A stretch of 64,000 nt of DNA from Hysterangium stoloniferum (GCA_015178975.1 WHVD01000060.1:310001-374000); one strand, 5' to 3'; positions 1 to 12,596 are shown, numbered from the stretch's first letter. The notes: generated from the sequence alone by a model not told the origin. Numbers and translations: made by a program.

Positions 1-932
1 AAGCATTCTTCTGTTGTTTCTCTCCTCAGTGAGGGGTATTCCCATTGTCAAATTCAACCTATGACTGGCCTGGGGAAGGGTACTATTGGCAGGATCAGTA
101 GGGAGGTAGAGAGGGATAAGGAAAATCATCCTGGCGGCCATTCTTCCAAGCCTTTCCCTTATGATAAACAGTCAATTATCTGTCAAATCAGCTCTGGGAA
201 GCTTGACAATGCTGTCCAAGCCACCCAATTCATAAATTCCATCATATCTACCTCTGTCACTCCTCAGACTGTTAGGAATGTGTTGAAGGAAGCTGGCTTT
301 AGGTCAGCAACAAAGAAGAAAGTCCCTATACTCAAGGGGTCTCATTATCAGCAACATCTAAAGTTTGCCCAATACCATAAAAATTGGACTATGGAGGACT
401 GGAAGAGGGTGTTGTGGACTGATGAGACAAAAATGAATAGGATTGGGTCAGATGGGAAGGTATATGTTTGGAAGCAACAAGAGGAACCAGTATCAGATGG
501 GACCACCACACCAACTGTCAAACATGGAGGGGGGAATAACTTGATGGTTTGGGGGTTGATGGGCTGGAATGGGGTGGGAAGCTGATAGAGATGCAGGGGA
601 ACATGGATGCAGTGCAGTATTGTGAGATTTTGGAGGAGGGAGTGGAGGAGAGCATTGAAAGTTTGGAGATGGCTGAGGATAAGTGGTACCTCCAACTGGA
701 CAATGATCCAAAACATACCTCAAAAAAGGCAGACCAGTGGTTTTCTGACAATAACATCATTCCCATGAAATGGCCTGCCCAATCCCCTGATCTAAATCCC
801 ATTGAACACCTCTGGCAACACCTCAAGGCCAAACTCCCACAATATGACATACCACCTAAAGGAGTACATAAATTATGGGACAGGGTGGCAAAGGATGGAT
901 TGAAATACCACCAGAGACATGCCAGAAGCTAA
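1..932 (+). pseudogene. Tc1/mariner transposase, 5'-truncated by window edge and frameshifted
   Basis: The frame is open from base 1, so the N-terminus lies outside the window. The first ~50 codons look like the helix-turn-helix and the GRPR-like hinge of Tc1 transposases. A DDE core follows: WTDE near base 420, DNDPKH near base 702, and SPDLNPIEHLW near 785-815, the usual DD34E layout. The frame shifts once near 565-580, between the segments ending GWNGVG and starting KLIEMQG, and again near 895, where the C-terminal tail continues in another frame. The copy is therefore inactive. It cuts and pastes DNA at TA sites in intact relatives. The right end of the element is at 1223. Confidence 0.85.
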
Positions 933-1004
933 TTGAAAGCATGCTAGAAGGATACAGCCAGTTTTAAAGGCAAAGGGGGGTCATACAAAGTATTAGATTG
1001 TAAA

Positions 1005-1225
1005 ATAATAGAGGGTCAAAAACTGCCCCAATGAGTGATTATTTCGTTTGATTTATTGAGCAATGAGTTTTGATTGGAATCACATGATTTCTTAAGTTGG
1101 TAGATAGCCAACATGTTCTAGTATATCATGTGAATTCTTCAGAATTTTTGCTGATGTCATTCTTCCACACAATATCAATCTTTCTAAAATGCACAAACAT
1201 TGGGGCAGTTTTTTGACCCACTGTA
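1005..1225. repeat. Right end of Tc1 element A with inner inverted copy of the terminal repeat
   Basis: The element ends with the terminal inverted repeat at about 1201-1223 (reading CAGTGGGTCAAAAAACTGCC on the minus strand) followed by the TA target. A second, inverted copy of the same ~22-bp motif starts at TA near 1005, just after the transposase tail. The two enclose about 180 bp. Confidence 0.7.
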
Positions 1226-1575
1226 TATGCATATACTGTTATTACACAGCCCAAAATTTCAATCATAATCAGTATGACACTTGTGCTGATTGGCCTCAGT
1301 TTCCTATCATTTCCTATCCAAAATAACAGTGAAGGTGTGATGGACAGATTCCTTGTGTCGTGTCGTGTAGGAATAGGCATGACTTTTGGTCCCCATGCCA
1401 TCCACACACAGTTTTTCAGCCTGACAATAAAATCACAATAATAGTGGGGTTAAATATATTCATAAGTTTGCCTTATTGTGGGCATAAATCAAAAAATCTG
1501 AGTGATGTGTTCATCAGTTCTGTTCATTTGGTGGAATGGTAGACTTGCCCAGTGTGGGACAATCCTAAATGCAAA
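1226..1575. other. No gene seen between Tc1 element A and the next LTR
   Basis: AT-rich sequence flanking the transposon. The one short open frame (1360-1542) has no recognisable motif and crosses the composition of the repeat DNA around it. Confidence 0.5.
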
Positions 1576-1580
1576 GTCTA

Positions 1581-1759
1581 TGTTAGAAGGATAGAATAGA
1601 AGGGGGATTGGGGCACAAAATAGTGACCTTATTGGATGAATAGACTACACACTCGGCCACAAACACACACTGGTTACAATAAGTAACCAAACTCAGACAA
1701 CCGCATGTTGGACAGGGAAACATGTGGGTACTTAGGGTTCTGAACCACAGATTCCAACA
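1581..1759. mobile_element. Solo LTR, family B, 179 bp, TSD GTCTA
   Basis: Starts TGTTAGAA and ends TTCCAACA, an imperfect inverted terminus with the canonical TG..CA. It is flanked on both sides by GTCTA (1576-1580 and 1760-1764). Related, inverted sequence is present at 45242-45426 and, in part, at 26885-27014. Confidence 0.8.
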
Positions 1760-1764
1760 GTCTA

Positions 1765-3218
1765 TTCATTCATCAAGACCTTATAAGCTTGGGCACATTA
1801 TCTCTAGATCAGATATAACAGTTGGCATCCCTAGGTGATATCAGATCTATCCATGTGATCTGGAGCCTTCCCCCCAAGCTCGCCCAGCATGTTTGTGATG
1901 GATTCCATGCTGGTGTCTCACTGGGCATTATACCTCTTATACCTTGGACAGTGCCAAAAGCCATAATGGTGCTATTTCTTTCCAAAAATTCCAGATACTG
2001 ATCTTCCTCTTCAGGTGGGTTGTGCAGCTCTGGAAGGTGGGGCTGGCTATGTTCACTTGTGTGAAATGTATGTCAGTTATTCCTATCCATATTAAACTAT
2101 TATGTAATTATTCTGTCAATCTGATCAATAAGTCATATTGATTATCTCTGGATTTGTTAAGTGGGCTGGCTGGAGAATGGATGACTTCTGTAATCCTGAC
2201 TGTATTACCACTTTGACCCCAATGCTGATTGCCCTATTATTACCTCCCGATCATCCCCCCATTGCTAGACTGACCAAAATGAGATCTATCATTTACCTCT
2301 CCTTCCCAATCTCTCTCTTGTCCCATCATACCTTATTACCACCATCCCATTGTTAATTGGAGGATATCTGAAAACTATTAAGTATACCAAATTCTAATAT
2401 ACTTGAAAGGTCATTTAAACATCTGGGATGTGATTCAAACATAATTTGGTTTTTAAAACTTTCAAAAAGTTTTAAACTCTCTCATACATTACAAACTAAA
2501 GAATCTTTCTGGACATGAGTAGACAATAAAAAAAATTAATAGTTTGAAACACTAATACTTTTAAAAAATAGATACCTTTAGATAGTCTATTCTATGCATA
2601 TGTATATCATTGGCACCTCTAAATACATATGTATTACTTTGGAATGGATCTGTCAATCTGAACAGATTTCTACTTGATTCAACATACCCAGAATATATAG
2701 GTGATTTCACCCAACTAAGAAAGCCACAGGACAAAAAAATTTCCAATGACATCTCACATATTTTACTGGGAAATAACTACAGTTTAGCTTTTAAAAAACA
2801 AATTACTAACAAAATTATTAGCAAGTATTTACATAACTTGGAAAACTATATACAATAGGTTCTATTAATTGACTCTGAATTGTTTAGGATATAATATGGA
2901 GAATTGTTTCTCATGGTTGGTGGTTAACAATAAAATAGTCTCAAAATAAATACTGCTATTTAAAGATGAAGTTTTGTAGCAATATTGCTTTTATTAGTAA
3001 ACATTTGATATTATAATGATTACGGACAACCTCCATTGTGGATATTAGAATGACCATAGCCCTCCAAGAGAAGGACAAATATATGTATATACAAAAATAC
3101 CTACCGACTTCTCTGTATCTAGATACCTCCCTTGCAATCAATGAACATTGTCCTGTCTACACCAACTGAGTGAGGTTGATACAACAACCTTTCAACTTTG
3201 AAGTCTACACATGGTCTT
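1765..3218. other. Repeat-derived AT-rich DNA, no gene
   Basis: No coding region with recognisable motifs. It includes a fragment (2356-2572) shared with the MITE at 40408-41184. The segment near 3130-3200 resembles DNA next to the LTR at 41.9 kb. Confidence 0.5.
2356..2572 (+). repeat. Internal fragment of the long-TIR MITE family
   Basis: About 215 bp closely match the interior of the 40408-41184 element (about 40780-41010 there), in the same orientation. The inverted termini are absent, so this is a relic. Confidence 0.7.
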
Positions 3219-3975
3219 TGTTGTGACCAGACTTCCCACCAGACTCTGGGCACTAACTTATATGCACCCACGCCCTATATGCACCAATTGTCAGTTTACC
3301 GGAATTCTCGCTGGACTCCATACGTCAGACTTGTCTACGTTCGACTTCATTACATTGTGTATCAGTCACCGGAATACCCACCAGACTCCATCCCTGTCTA
3401 TGTCCAACCTTATCCCACGCATCAGTCACTGGACCCCACTCAGAAAACCCATCATCCCTCTAACAGAGCCCCGTTCCCATTTTAGTCAAATGACCTATCA
3501 TGATTCGGACACCGCTCCATTCTGTCCTGTTCCTAACACCAAATTTGGTGTTTACTATTCTCGTTTCATGTTTTGCTAGTTTCATTTCATCATTACTGGA
3601 TTTGGTATGTCATTCATTCCACGGTCTATATAGTCTGGCAGATGTTGTATATACAATCCAGTCAGAAAATTGGCTTAGATTCCCCCCAGTAATCTAATAC
3701 ATTTTCTGCCCTAAACTCCTACTTGAATTACACCACTCACGCTAGTCGGAGCCCACGGGCTCTGGTGCATCTATCTCTCTTATTTATCTCAACCCATGAC
3801 CTCTGACTTACAACCCCTTGACCCACGAACCCTGCCCAGACTCCCCGGGATTCCTGTCCACCTGTCTGAAATTGGACAACACGATCTCATGAGGGCGCAG
3901 CCTATAAGCTGAAGCCAAGTCCTACCGGATATTCCGCGGGTTTCTCCAGAAACCTGCCATGTATGTACCCTAACA
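3219..3975 (+). mobile_element. Solo LTR, family A, 757 bp, TSD GTCTT
   Basis: Begins TGTTGTGACC and ends CCCTAACA. Flanks are identical five-base GTCTT at 3214-3218 and 3976-3980. A TATA-like tctatatag lies at about 3625-3640. Other copies are at 40195-41794 (opposite strand) and 61334-62281, and a decayed one at 11195-11706. No gag or pol lies next to it, so it is the product of LTR-LTR recombination. Confidence 0.8.
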
Positions 3976-4489
3976 GTCTTTCATGAAACAATGTGAAGGA
4001 ATAAATTTATTTGGATAATGTGGAACAACAAAACACCCCATGAAAACAATGATACAAGTGTGGCAATCCAGCCAAAGCATATTTATTAAGGAATATATTA
4101 AGAAGCTAATTAAGTTATCTGAGTTCATTCTGGACTGGTCTACTTGGATGGTTGATTTGTATGGCAGTGGTTGGGATGATATAATGAGCAAAATGACAAT
4201 TGGAATGGCTTGTTCAGATACCCTTTATGACAGCCAAATATGAAAAGTTACTGATGGTCTTCACATATACCCAATGAAAAAACTACAGAAGTCAGATTCC
4301 TGATGATGACAAGGCTATGTATCCAAGCTATATGTATTTCTGATCAAATAGAAAGTTAGCCAGACATGTTTGGAATGCAGAGCACACCACAAATGGTCTA
4401 TGAAACAAACCTCTGCCTCCAATTCTCTGCAAACTCTATCTTCCTCATCAGCTGTAATAAGAAAACAAGCCTGGGAACCCTTGCTACGC
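3976..4489. other. No gene seen
   Basis: AT-rich sequence between the solo LTR and the Helitron-related region. Short open frames overlap on both strands and lack recognisable motifs. Confidence 0.45.
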
Positions 4490-4507
4490 TGCAGGCTCCG
4501 GCTTGTT

Positions 4508-4534
4508 GGGGGGTGAAGCCCGCCAAACCCCCCC
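4508..4534. other. GC-rich hairpin, candidate Helitron 3' end signal
   Basis: Six Gs (4508-4513) and seven Cs (4528-4534) can pair around a 14-nt loop, in otherwise AT-rich DNA. It sits about 105 bp beyond the stop codon of the Helitron helicase, reading along its minus strand. Helitrons carry a short GC hairpin near the 3' end, so position fits, but no clear CTRR terminus was found. Confidence 0.25.
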
Positions 4535-4639
4535 GTGTCCATGACTCTTAAGTATTTCTGAGCATTTCTAAGTATTTACATATCACAATCACAGTTCAAA
4601 AAATTCAATTAAAACAAATTCAATAAATACATTAAAACT

Positions 4640-6771
4640 TCAATCTAATAATACATCTTTGTACACTATATTTGCTGTTCTCTTTGTCTCCTTTAATAAT
4701 ATTTTTATCCTATTCCAACTTCTTCCCCTTGAAAGTCCCACATACAATTGCCCATGTCCAAACACTGCCATTCTCAAATCTATTCCCACCACTTTCAAAG
4801 ACTGTCCCTGTGACTTGTTAATTGTCATTGCAAATGCCAACCGCACTGGACACTGAATACGATGCAGTTTAAATGGCAGTTGATCATCATTTGTAATTAT
4901 TTTGATCTGTGAAAGAAATGCCAGTTTCCCAGTACATGGTCCAGTTAGAATCTGCACTTGAAGCAAATGATTTTCCATCTTCACCAGTCACAATCGTGTC
5001 CCATTGAAAAGCCCCTTCTGTGGATCTATGTTCCATAACAGCATCAAAGGTACTTTTGGCTTCACCTCAAGTCGACTTGGTGAGAGGCCACCAAAATTCA
5101 GGCTGTTCAAATACTCTACAGGATACATCTCTGTCTCACTATCTCCCTCTGCAGTATCAGCACTATGGTACACACGACTCTCTCCAGGGAATTTATTCAG
5201 AAGTTCTGAATTAATCTCATCTACTTCTGAATTCCTTGGACACAGAATTGCCCGGTCTAAGAAGTCTTCATCTTGCCAATCTCTTTGGTCTCTATCCACA
5301 TGGATGTCTGGATATATCTCTGCAATTAGATTAGACATTTCTGGACCATAGATCATATGAGGAGGGATATCCATTGTATGATCCAAAGGTAAATCCTTCC
5401 CATGGCTTATATCCAATAGCCACTGAGCAAACTGTTGACTGTCTGGATCATCCTGGTCCACCTGCATATTCTTTTTCAAGAACAGTACCTTAATATGCTT
5501 CTACAGTTCGGATTTCTGGATACATTGTCCAATGATCTGTTCTTTTGAACCCTTTGGTACAACAGGCAAAGTCTGCTGAAAGTCACCTCCCCAGGCAACA
5601 GGAATCCCTCCAAAGGGAAGATCCTCCTTGTCTAATAAATTTCTTAGGGTTCTGTCAACTGCCTCACATGTGAAATGTGACTGCATTGGAACTTCATCCC
5701 AGATAATCAGTCGGGACTTTCTTCATGAGCTCTGCTTTTTCTGAACCCTTTTTGATATGACATAGAGCATCCTTCTCACAGGGAACAGGGATTGAAAATG
5801 TGCTATGAGAAGTGCGACCACCCTTGAGAATCATTGATGCAATTCCAGAAGATGCCACACAAAGCACAATATAGCCTTTGGCATGACATGCATGTGCCAG
5901 AGTATTCCATACAAAGGACTTGCCAGTACCACCTGGACCATTCACAAAAAAACAATTTGCCCTGCTGCTCCTCATCTACTACCTTCATGATAGTCTCAAA
6001 GGCAGCTCGTTGTTCAGGATTGCACTTTTCAAGATTAGCTTGAGCACTGGCATGCTCAATATCAACATCATAAATAATCTGTATATATGGTGCTAACTGC
6101 AAAATTGGTTGCTCCAGTTGAACAGATGCATTTCCCTGTACATGATGCCACCGAGGAGGTTGTAATGGTGGCAAAGCTCTATACTGATGATGTAGGTCAG
6201 CCACTGCATCAGAGCCAATAACTGTAGTAGAGCCACCTCCAGCAGAGCCACCTCCAGCAGAGCCACCTCCAGCAGAGCCACCTCCAGCAGAGCCACCTCC
6301 AGCAGAGCCACCTGCACCAGAGCCACCTGCACTAGAACTACCTGCACCAGAACTACCTGCAGCAGAACCACCTGTAGCAGAACCACCTGTAGCAGAACTA
6401 CCTGTAGCAGAACTACCTGTAGCAGAACTACCTGCAGTAGAACTACCTGCAGTAGAACTACCTGCAGTAGAACTACCTGCAGTAGAACTACCTGCAGTAG
6501 AACTACCTGCAGTAGAACTACCTGCAGTAGAACTACCTGCAGTAGAACTACCTGCAGTAGAACTACCTGCAGTAGAACTACCTGCAGTAGAACTACCTGC
6601 AGTAGAACTACCTATAGCAGAACTACCTATAGCAGAGCCACCTACCAAAAATGGATCATCAGATTGATCTGCACCACCAAGGCAAAATGGGAATGGTTGA
6701 GGAGGTGGTGGTATAACATAATTATGCACAACTAAACGTCGATGGCGGTCAGATGGAGATGTCATTTTCAA
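4640..6771 (-). pseudogene. Helitron-type PIF1-like helicase, broken
   Basis: Pieces in three frames make a PIF1-family helicase. From N to C these are a low-complexity Gly/Ser/Ala tract, a segment ending near 5975, Walker A GPGGTGKS (near 5930), GGDFQQTLPVV with a Q-rich motif III (near 5570-5600), and the C-terminal motif AMTINKSQGQSLK followed by HGQLYVGLSR (near 4740-4830). This C-terminal pattern is typical of the helicase domain of Helitron rolling-circle transposons. Lesions include frameshifts near 5960 and 5700, an in-frame TAG near 5500 at an expected Trp, and TGA near 4990. No Rep/HUH domain was recognised upstream. Confidence 0.8.
6229..6650 (-). repeat. Coding minisatellite, about 29 units of 15 bp (GSSTA-type pentapeptide)
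   Basis: Near-perfect 15-bp units read on the minus strand as GSSTA, GSSAT or GGSAG. Sub-arrays are homogeneous: about twelve identical GSSTA units sit next to five GGSAG units, the pattern left by local slippage. The frame stays open across the whole array although the flanking helicase frame is broken. Confidence 0.9.
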
Positions 6772-6989
6772 TTGTGCTCTACACTGCCTTCGCTCCTCTT
6801 CCCAATCACACTCAGGTGTTCAATCCATAATAATTCAAACCACGGCAGCAGCAACAGACACAGAAAACCTGTAAAAGAGAGGGAAAGGGAAGAGAGGAAG
6901 AGTGTCCAAATGAATTAGGCTAAAATCAGTCAAAAATGTGAAAAATAAAGTATGAATATTTTTTCATGATATGAGACAAAGTATGAATA

Positions 6990-7560
6990 CCAACTGGAGG
7001 AGATTTATATCTCCCAGAGGGGATAGAAATAGCAATAAAGCCAAAAGGCCACACAATAGGTCAAAGTCAACTATATGAATTATTCTTAAGCAAAAAAAGG
7101 TGAAATGAAATACAGGGACAGGACACACCTTCAATACTCCCCTTATACTCACAGGGAGTACTCACAAAAGCAATGGAGAATGTTAGGACAAAAGAATTCA
7201 GACAAATGGGTCTAAAATAGTCCAAAAACACAAAGAATCAAGCATAAATAATTTAAAACAACATGAGAGAAGGTATCAATACTGACCTGGAGGTGTTTTA
7301 TATCTCCCAGGAGAAATAGAAACAACAATAAACCTAAAAGGCCACAAAATAGAGGGTAGGATCAATTTCACTGTATAAATAATTCTTGAGCAAAGAAAAG
7401 TAAGGTTAATTACAGGGACAGGACTCACCTTCAATATCTCACTTATACTCACAGAGAGTACTCAAAAACGCAGTGGGAAGTGCCAGGGAAAAGAAATTGA
7501 GACAAATAGATCTACAATAGCCCAAAAAAGGGAAAAATAAAATATCCATAATTTAAAACA
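6990..7560. repeat. Tandem duplication, unit about 295-300 bp
   Basis: Landmarks such as TATATCTCCCAG (7006 and 7299) and TACAGGGACAGGAC (7111 and 7411) recur at this spacing. A partial third unit ends near 7570. It lies just upstream of the Helitron helicase and has no coding potential that I recognise. Confidence 0.8.
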
Positions 7561-9080
7561 ACATGAGAAAGCCCAAAACACACCTGGGATTATAGAGAAG
7601 CCTTCAGACTGTGGATCTAAAAATTATAAATGAGAAGAACTGCTGAGACAGAGCAATTTAACTGAAAATGAAATATTTAATCATTAAAAAAAGTGAAAAT
7701 TGATTAATAATAAGTAGAGCTCACTACCCCTTTGATGTAGCCCCAAAAGTCCAGAAATACCTCAGAGAAGATCCACCTCTAATATGGGGAGTAGAGGGCC
7801 AGAAGGGAGGCTGATTCTGTCAGCATGATATCATGACAATAAATATTTAATTTGTTAACAAAGTGAAATTAAATAGGAGTAAATACAGTCCTCAACACAC
7901 CTTGATAAGGTCTAATATTTTGAGAAATAATTCCAGATGCCATCCTTTAGGAGGAGAGTCCTGGGTGAGAGGGGGAAGGGAGATAAGAGTGGCAGCCTCG
8001 AGGTTTGACAGTGGGCATCCAGTACTCCTGCACCAAAATACTCCCGCAATGTCACAAAGCTCCCACAGTATCACAAAGAACCTGTGGCAGTACAAAATAC
8101 TCCTGCAAGTGCAGAAATGCTCCCATGCTGACACATTCATGGTGCTAATTGATGGTACCTTTTACCTGCCTAATCGGGATTTCCTGATGGTACCTTTTAC
8201 CTGCCTTATGGATTTTCCAGCATCATTTCATGCCCACAACCCACCAAGCAAAGTTCATTTATATGGATGATTATCATTGAGATCTTGGATTCTGAAGTGT
8301 TGCTTTTCATCCATGTTTATGAGGAGTTGCTTCACTGCGGGATCACTTTCAGATGGTTCTGGTCACAAGAATGTTACAAGGCTTAAAGGAAGAAAACTAC
8401 CTCACCATTTGAGCAGCAGGCCTAGGTTTTGATAAACATATCAGCCCCCGAATTTATTATACAATAGTAGATGGTCAATGCTTCTTTCCTTTGATGGCCT
8501 TCATTGAAGGTGACCACTACAACAGCCCCCTGCTTTTCCATCTGATGCCACTTGCTATTGCCAAATGCACTTCAAACTAATATGGAGTGGTGCCAGAATT
8601 GAAGGGATGCCACCTAGGTCCTATATAAATATTGTGACAACTCATCATTCAAGGCATGTTTCATCACATCTCCCTTCCTCTCCAAAATGATTATCCTGCA
8701 ATGGGTCCTCCTATCTACTATGATCTCCACATTATTCGACTCTTCAGGGTCTAATGTGATTGCATATCATCCTGAGATGTATATCTCACTTCTGTTCTGT
8801 GAACCATTATTTCTCCCAGAATGATCCATCTGCTAGTGACATGACCTGATGGCTGGAGACAAGGAGGCATGACTTTGACCTATAGGAAATCTGTTAAGAT
8901 GTGGCTGTTGTGCTCTTTCTTCTCGTCAGCACCACTTCTATTTCAATTTAATTCTCAAGGACCAAGGCTTTTGATGCTTCCATGTTACATATCAAGGCAT
9001 ATACATAAATTCAAACTGTCCATCCACTTTCTGCTTATGTTGCTAATTGAAACATGTTTCTCCTGGGGACATATAGTCTC
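7561..9080. other. Degenerate repeat DNA, no gene
   Basis: Short direct repeats occur (for example GATGGTACCTTTTACCTGCC twice near 8145-8205). Open frames are short and motif-free. Confidence 0.45.
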
Positions 9081-9740
9081 AGTGTCAGTTCTGGAAGATT
9101 CTGGATAGCTTCTTATCATTTTTCTCAGCTCTCACGATTAAGCTTTCATTGAACAACAATGGCCTCATTTGACACTCAAGTGATCTGCTTCTTATGTTTG
9201 ATCTATAATGCTCATCATCTTGTATGCCTTTTCTCTGACATGCTCTTTCTTCGCTGGACTGCTGAGCCAGGTGGGTGGAGGCCAAAACCTACTGGTTTTG
9301 GTACTGATGGCTCAAGCACTGCAAAATTTACATTTGTGGATCCAGTTGCCTTGAGATATCAGCATTGTGCATGGCATCCCATTACTATTGCAAGGTGGAG
9401 TCACTGATTCCCTCTCGGTGTCAGTTCTAGACAATTCTGGATAGCTTTATTATCATTTTTCTCGGCTCTCATGATTAGACTCTTCATTGAACAACAAGGA
9501 CCTCATTGCTTTTTATGTTTTGATCTATAATGCTCATCATCTCATATGCCTTTTCTCTAACATGCTCTTTCTTCACTGGACTGCTGAGCCAGGTGATGGA
9601 GGCCAAAACCTACTGGTTTTGGTACTGATGGCTCAAGCACTGCAATTTTTGTAAATCTGGGGGTCCCAGTTGCCTTGTTATATAACTGTTGCACATGGCC
9701 CCCATCACTATTGTGAGGTGGAGTCGCTGGTTCCCCCCAT
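9081..9740. repeat. Tandem duplication, unit about 336 bp
   Basis: Two diverged copies, 9081-9416 and 9417-9740, share GTGTCAGTTCT starts, GGACTGCTGAGCCAGGTG and CCAAAACCTACTGGTTTTGG blocks. The minus strand of the first copy has a 66-codon frame with no known motif. Confidence 0.8.
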
Positions 9741-10719
9741 ATGAAACTCTTTCACAAGGTCAAGACAGCCACTAATGTGAAACTTCATATGCTCCCTTGA
9801 CCCTTGACCAGGTGACTGGCCATGTGTATGGTGGAAGCAAGTAATTAAAGGTTTAACATAGAGCCAATAACAAGAGTAGTAACAATTGTTATCCACCCTG
9901 GAAGCTCTCATAGGAACCAACAAACTCAGGGTGATGAGTTAATGCACTATGCCCATATGTTATATGACCTTTATCTTGTTTGGAAGCTAACTGCCAAATG
10001 CTGAAAAAAAAACCCAACCTGAAGCACACCACATTCAATGCATGAAGCATTCTCACCAGCTTTCAGACACAACAGAATTTTGAAGGTAAATTGTTGCAGA
10101 ACATTGCATTGGCTGGGTGAGACCATATGAGACTGCAGAAAGAGAAGATACTGGGCCTCCAGATTAAGGTGTGATTTCAGCATGTCACACTCAGCTCAGG
10201 TGTTCATTTCCCCCTCCACACAATATTACTATATTTTCTCTTCATTAAAATTTACTACTAGCACTGGTTGTTCTCATGTAAATTACATTTGCAATATTAA
10301 AAATAAAACAATAGTACTAACTTAAACATCAGTAACAAGTCAGAGAGTATTATCTAGTAAACTATAACTAACCTCAGTCTCAAAGCAATGATTGTGAGAA
10401 CTGAGGAAGGACTTCCTAACTTAGATCAATAGCATATATAGCTTTTTGACATTGCATACCCAACCATGTTGTGAATTGTAGTGGATCCAAACACCATTAG
10501 ACATGTCACACTATATTCCAACACATAATCAAGGCCCAGAAGCCTATAAGTAACAAGCTCCCCCATCACAACTTTCCCCTGTGTCAACAATTCTAAGTAT
10601 TTGTCAGGGCATTTAATCTAACTCAGAAACTTATTTAAAATTTATTAATTATTTATATTCTATACTTTCATATATACTTTTGAATTCATTGAACCTAAAA
10701 CACATAGATAAGTCTGTTT
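9741..10719. other. No gene seen
   Basis: Low-CpG, AT-rich DNA with scattered short frames. Probably part of the decayed Helitron or other elements, but nothing diagnostic is visible. Confidence 0.4.
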
Positions 10720-11000
10720 CTCTTTGCAATTAGCCCCAGATACTTATTTATGGGTCAATACTAATGTCCTTAAATACTACATCAGCAGTCATATCTGTGT
10801 CTTGCAATAGGATTTTCATTCTGTCTCAATTTCTTCCTTTTGAAGCATCAACATACATAAAACTGTTCATGTGAGAAGACAGGAGTGTGCAGATGCCAAT
10901 CCCACTATGTATCAGAGATTGACCTCTCAACTTATCAATAGGTCAGATTCTCTGAACCAACCTGGACACTGCTGACAACACAATTCAAATCACAATTGTT
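10720..11000 (-). pseudogene. Second, heavily decayed Helitron helicase C-terminus
   Basis: The minus strand carries a stop-ridden segment with VFSHEQFYV followed by a basic tail, which lines up with VFGHGQLYV and the tail of the better preserved helicase at 4640-4830. The surrounding DNA also resembles that copy. Too short for more than a family guess. Confidence 0.45.
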
Positions 11001-11194
11001 TTGGAATTGGAAGAGTTGTTATTCAAGGGATGAATGCCAGTTCTATAATCTTCACTCAAAAAAAAGTAATCTCTGAGGTATTTTTTTTCAGGCACTCCAA
11101 ATATCCTTCCACAATCATTATTCATCCAGCATCCTGACATTGGCCCCCCTGATTGTGGTATTTTTGTCAATAGTACCTTACTATTTGATCACAT

Positions 11195-11706
11195 TGTTAT
11201 GACCCATTCCCAGATACTTCAATCTTCTGTAATTATCTGTAACTTCTGACTCAACTTCCATTCATAGAATATTTCAAGTTACCATACTTCCAAACCCAAT
11301 CCTTGTTCCACATTTGGTAACTTGTCCATTGACAAGTATTCATTTGTTTGCTTGTTGTATTTCCATTTCAGAATACCTTCCCTTATTGTGATCCTAGTTT
11401 GTAGTACAAAAATGAAAGAACTTATATTAGTGTCTGTGCATTTGTACTCTACCTTAGATCTGATATTGACTTAGTTTCTTATTCCTTCTTTCTTTCTGTT
11501 TGTTTGATATTTGGAACTCTTTGGAACTCTGAATATCCATAATCTCCTGGCATAAATCTCTTCTATGAAATCAAGGACATCCCAAGCATTTGCATAGGGG
11601 TGCAGCACATAAGTTGAAGCCAACATCCTGATGATATCTGGAAGTTCCCAAGTTCCCAGTTATTTTCTGATAGTTCTGGAATAAGTTCTCAACACAGCAC
11701 TTAACA
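11195..11706 (+). mobile_element. Decayed LTR of family A
   Basis: Starts TGTTATGACC like the other family A LTRs. Contains a block matching the GCAGCCTATAAGCTGAAGCC region of the 3219-3975 copy (near 11605). Ends CTTAACA. Flanks are CACAT and CACTT, one mismatch from a duplication. Confidence 0.45.
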
Positions 11707-12596
11707 CACTTAACTTTTGTGTGACCTTCCATTTTGGTCTGACCATGCCATCATCAGGTATTTTCTTCCACATTGGACTTCCATCTTCCCATGTGGTTGT
11801 GTTTGCCCTTCCCATGTCATATTGAGGGCTTCTGCACATTCCAGCTCCCCATTCATTCTTATTCATACTCACATTCCCTTCCTCTCCACTCATCTGTCTG
11901 TCATTGAATATTTTAGTATAAATTATTGTCTTGTATTCTACTAATATCTGGTTCAAATATTGATTTAGAACCTTCCTGTTAAGAACCATGCATCAAGCTT
12001 GGGGCTTATGGGCAGATGACTGATAACCTGGGGAAAGGCCATGGAGGTTCAGAGGATGGCACTCTTGCACAATTGTCAGATCCTAACTTCGGGCAGATGG
12101 GTATGGGTATCCTGGGGGAGTTAATAAGTCAAAGTCAGAAAGCCCAGGCTCTGAAAATATTCTGGTGCAAGTTGAGACAAATGAGTAGATATTAGTGACA
12201 AGGGCAGATACTAAGTTGGTACTAAGTCAATGCTAAGTTGATATTCTGATCAGATTGTAAGAATAACAAATCCTAGACTATATAGACTGAGTGATTATTA
12301 TACTACTGATCCAGCAAAACAAAAAGATGAAATGGGCAAATAAAAAATGATACAGGGTAGACCATAGTAGGACTAAGGATCAAGATGAAATAGGAACAAG
12401 TCCAGGGGAAACAATAAGCAAGTGCATGAATGGATGTCATACAGACTCAGGGGCAGATTGAAACAGAGAAATTCATTTTTCCCCCCTTCATACACAAGTA
12501 AAATACTGTAAAAATGATGTAGCACATGACCCATGGTAAGCATCCGGATAGCCACTCGTAATGGGGACTAAAAATGAGTCTAATTTAGCTCTGGAC
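11707..12596. other. Repeat-rich border zone, no gene
   Basis: CpG dinucleotides are rare up to about 12.55 kb and become common just after it, marking the edge of the gene island. A 109-codon frame on the minus strand (11660-11989) has no known motif. Confidence 0.4.

Noticed and set aside
6093-6386. Leucine/valine-rich protein in another frame of the 15-bp repeats
   Set aside because: It is the shifted reading of the GSSTA array and extends nowhere else.
6229-6650. CRISPR array
   Set aside because: Units are directly abutting and coding, with no spacers. The organism is a eukaryote. The 166-bp HEAT array was rejected as CRISPR for the same reason.
9085-9285. Helitron Rep/HUH domain on the minus strand near the tandem duplication
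   Set aside because: The basic 66-codon frame lacks any HUH or YY motif.
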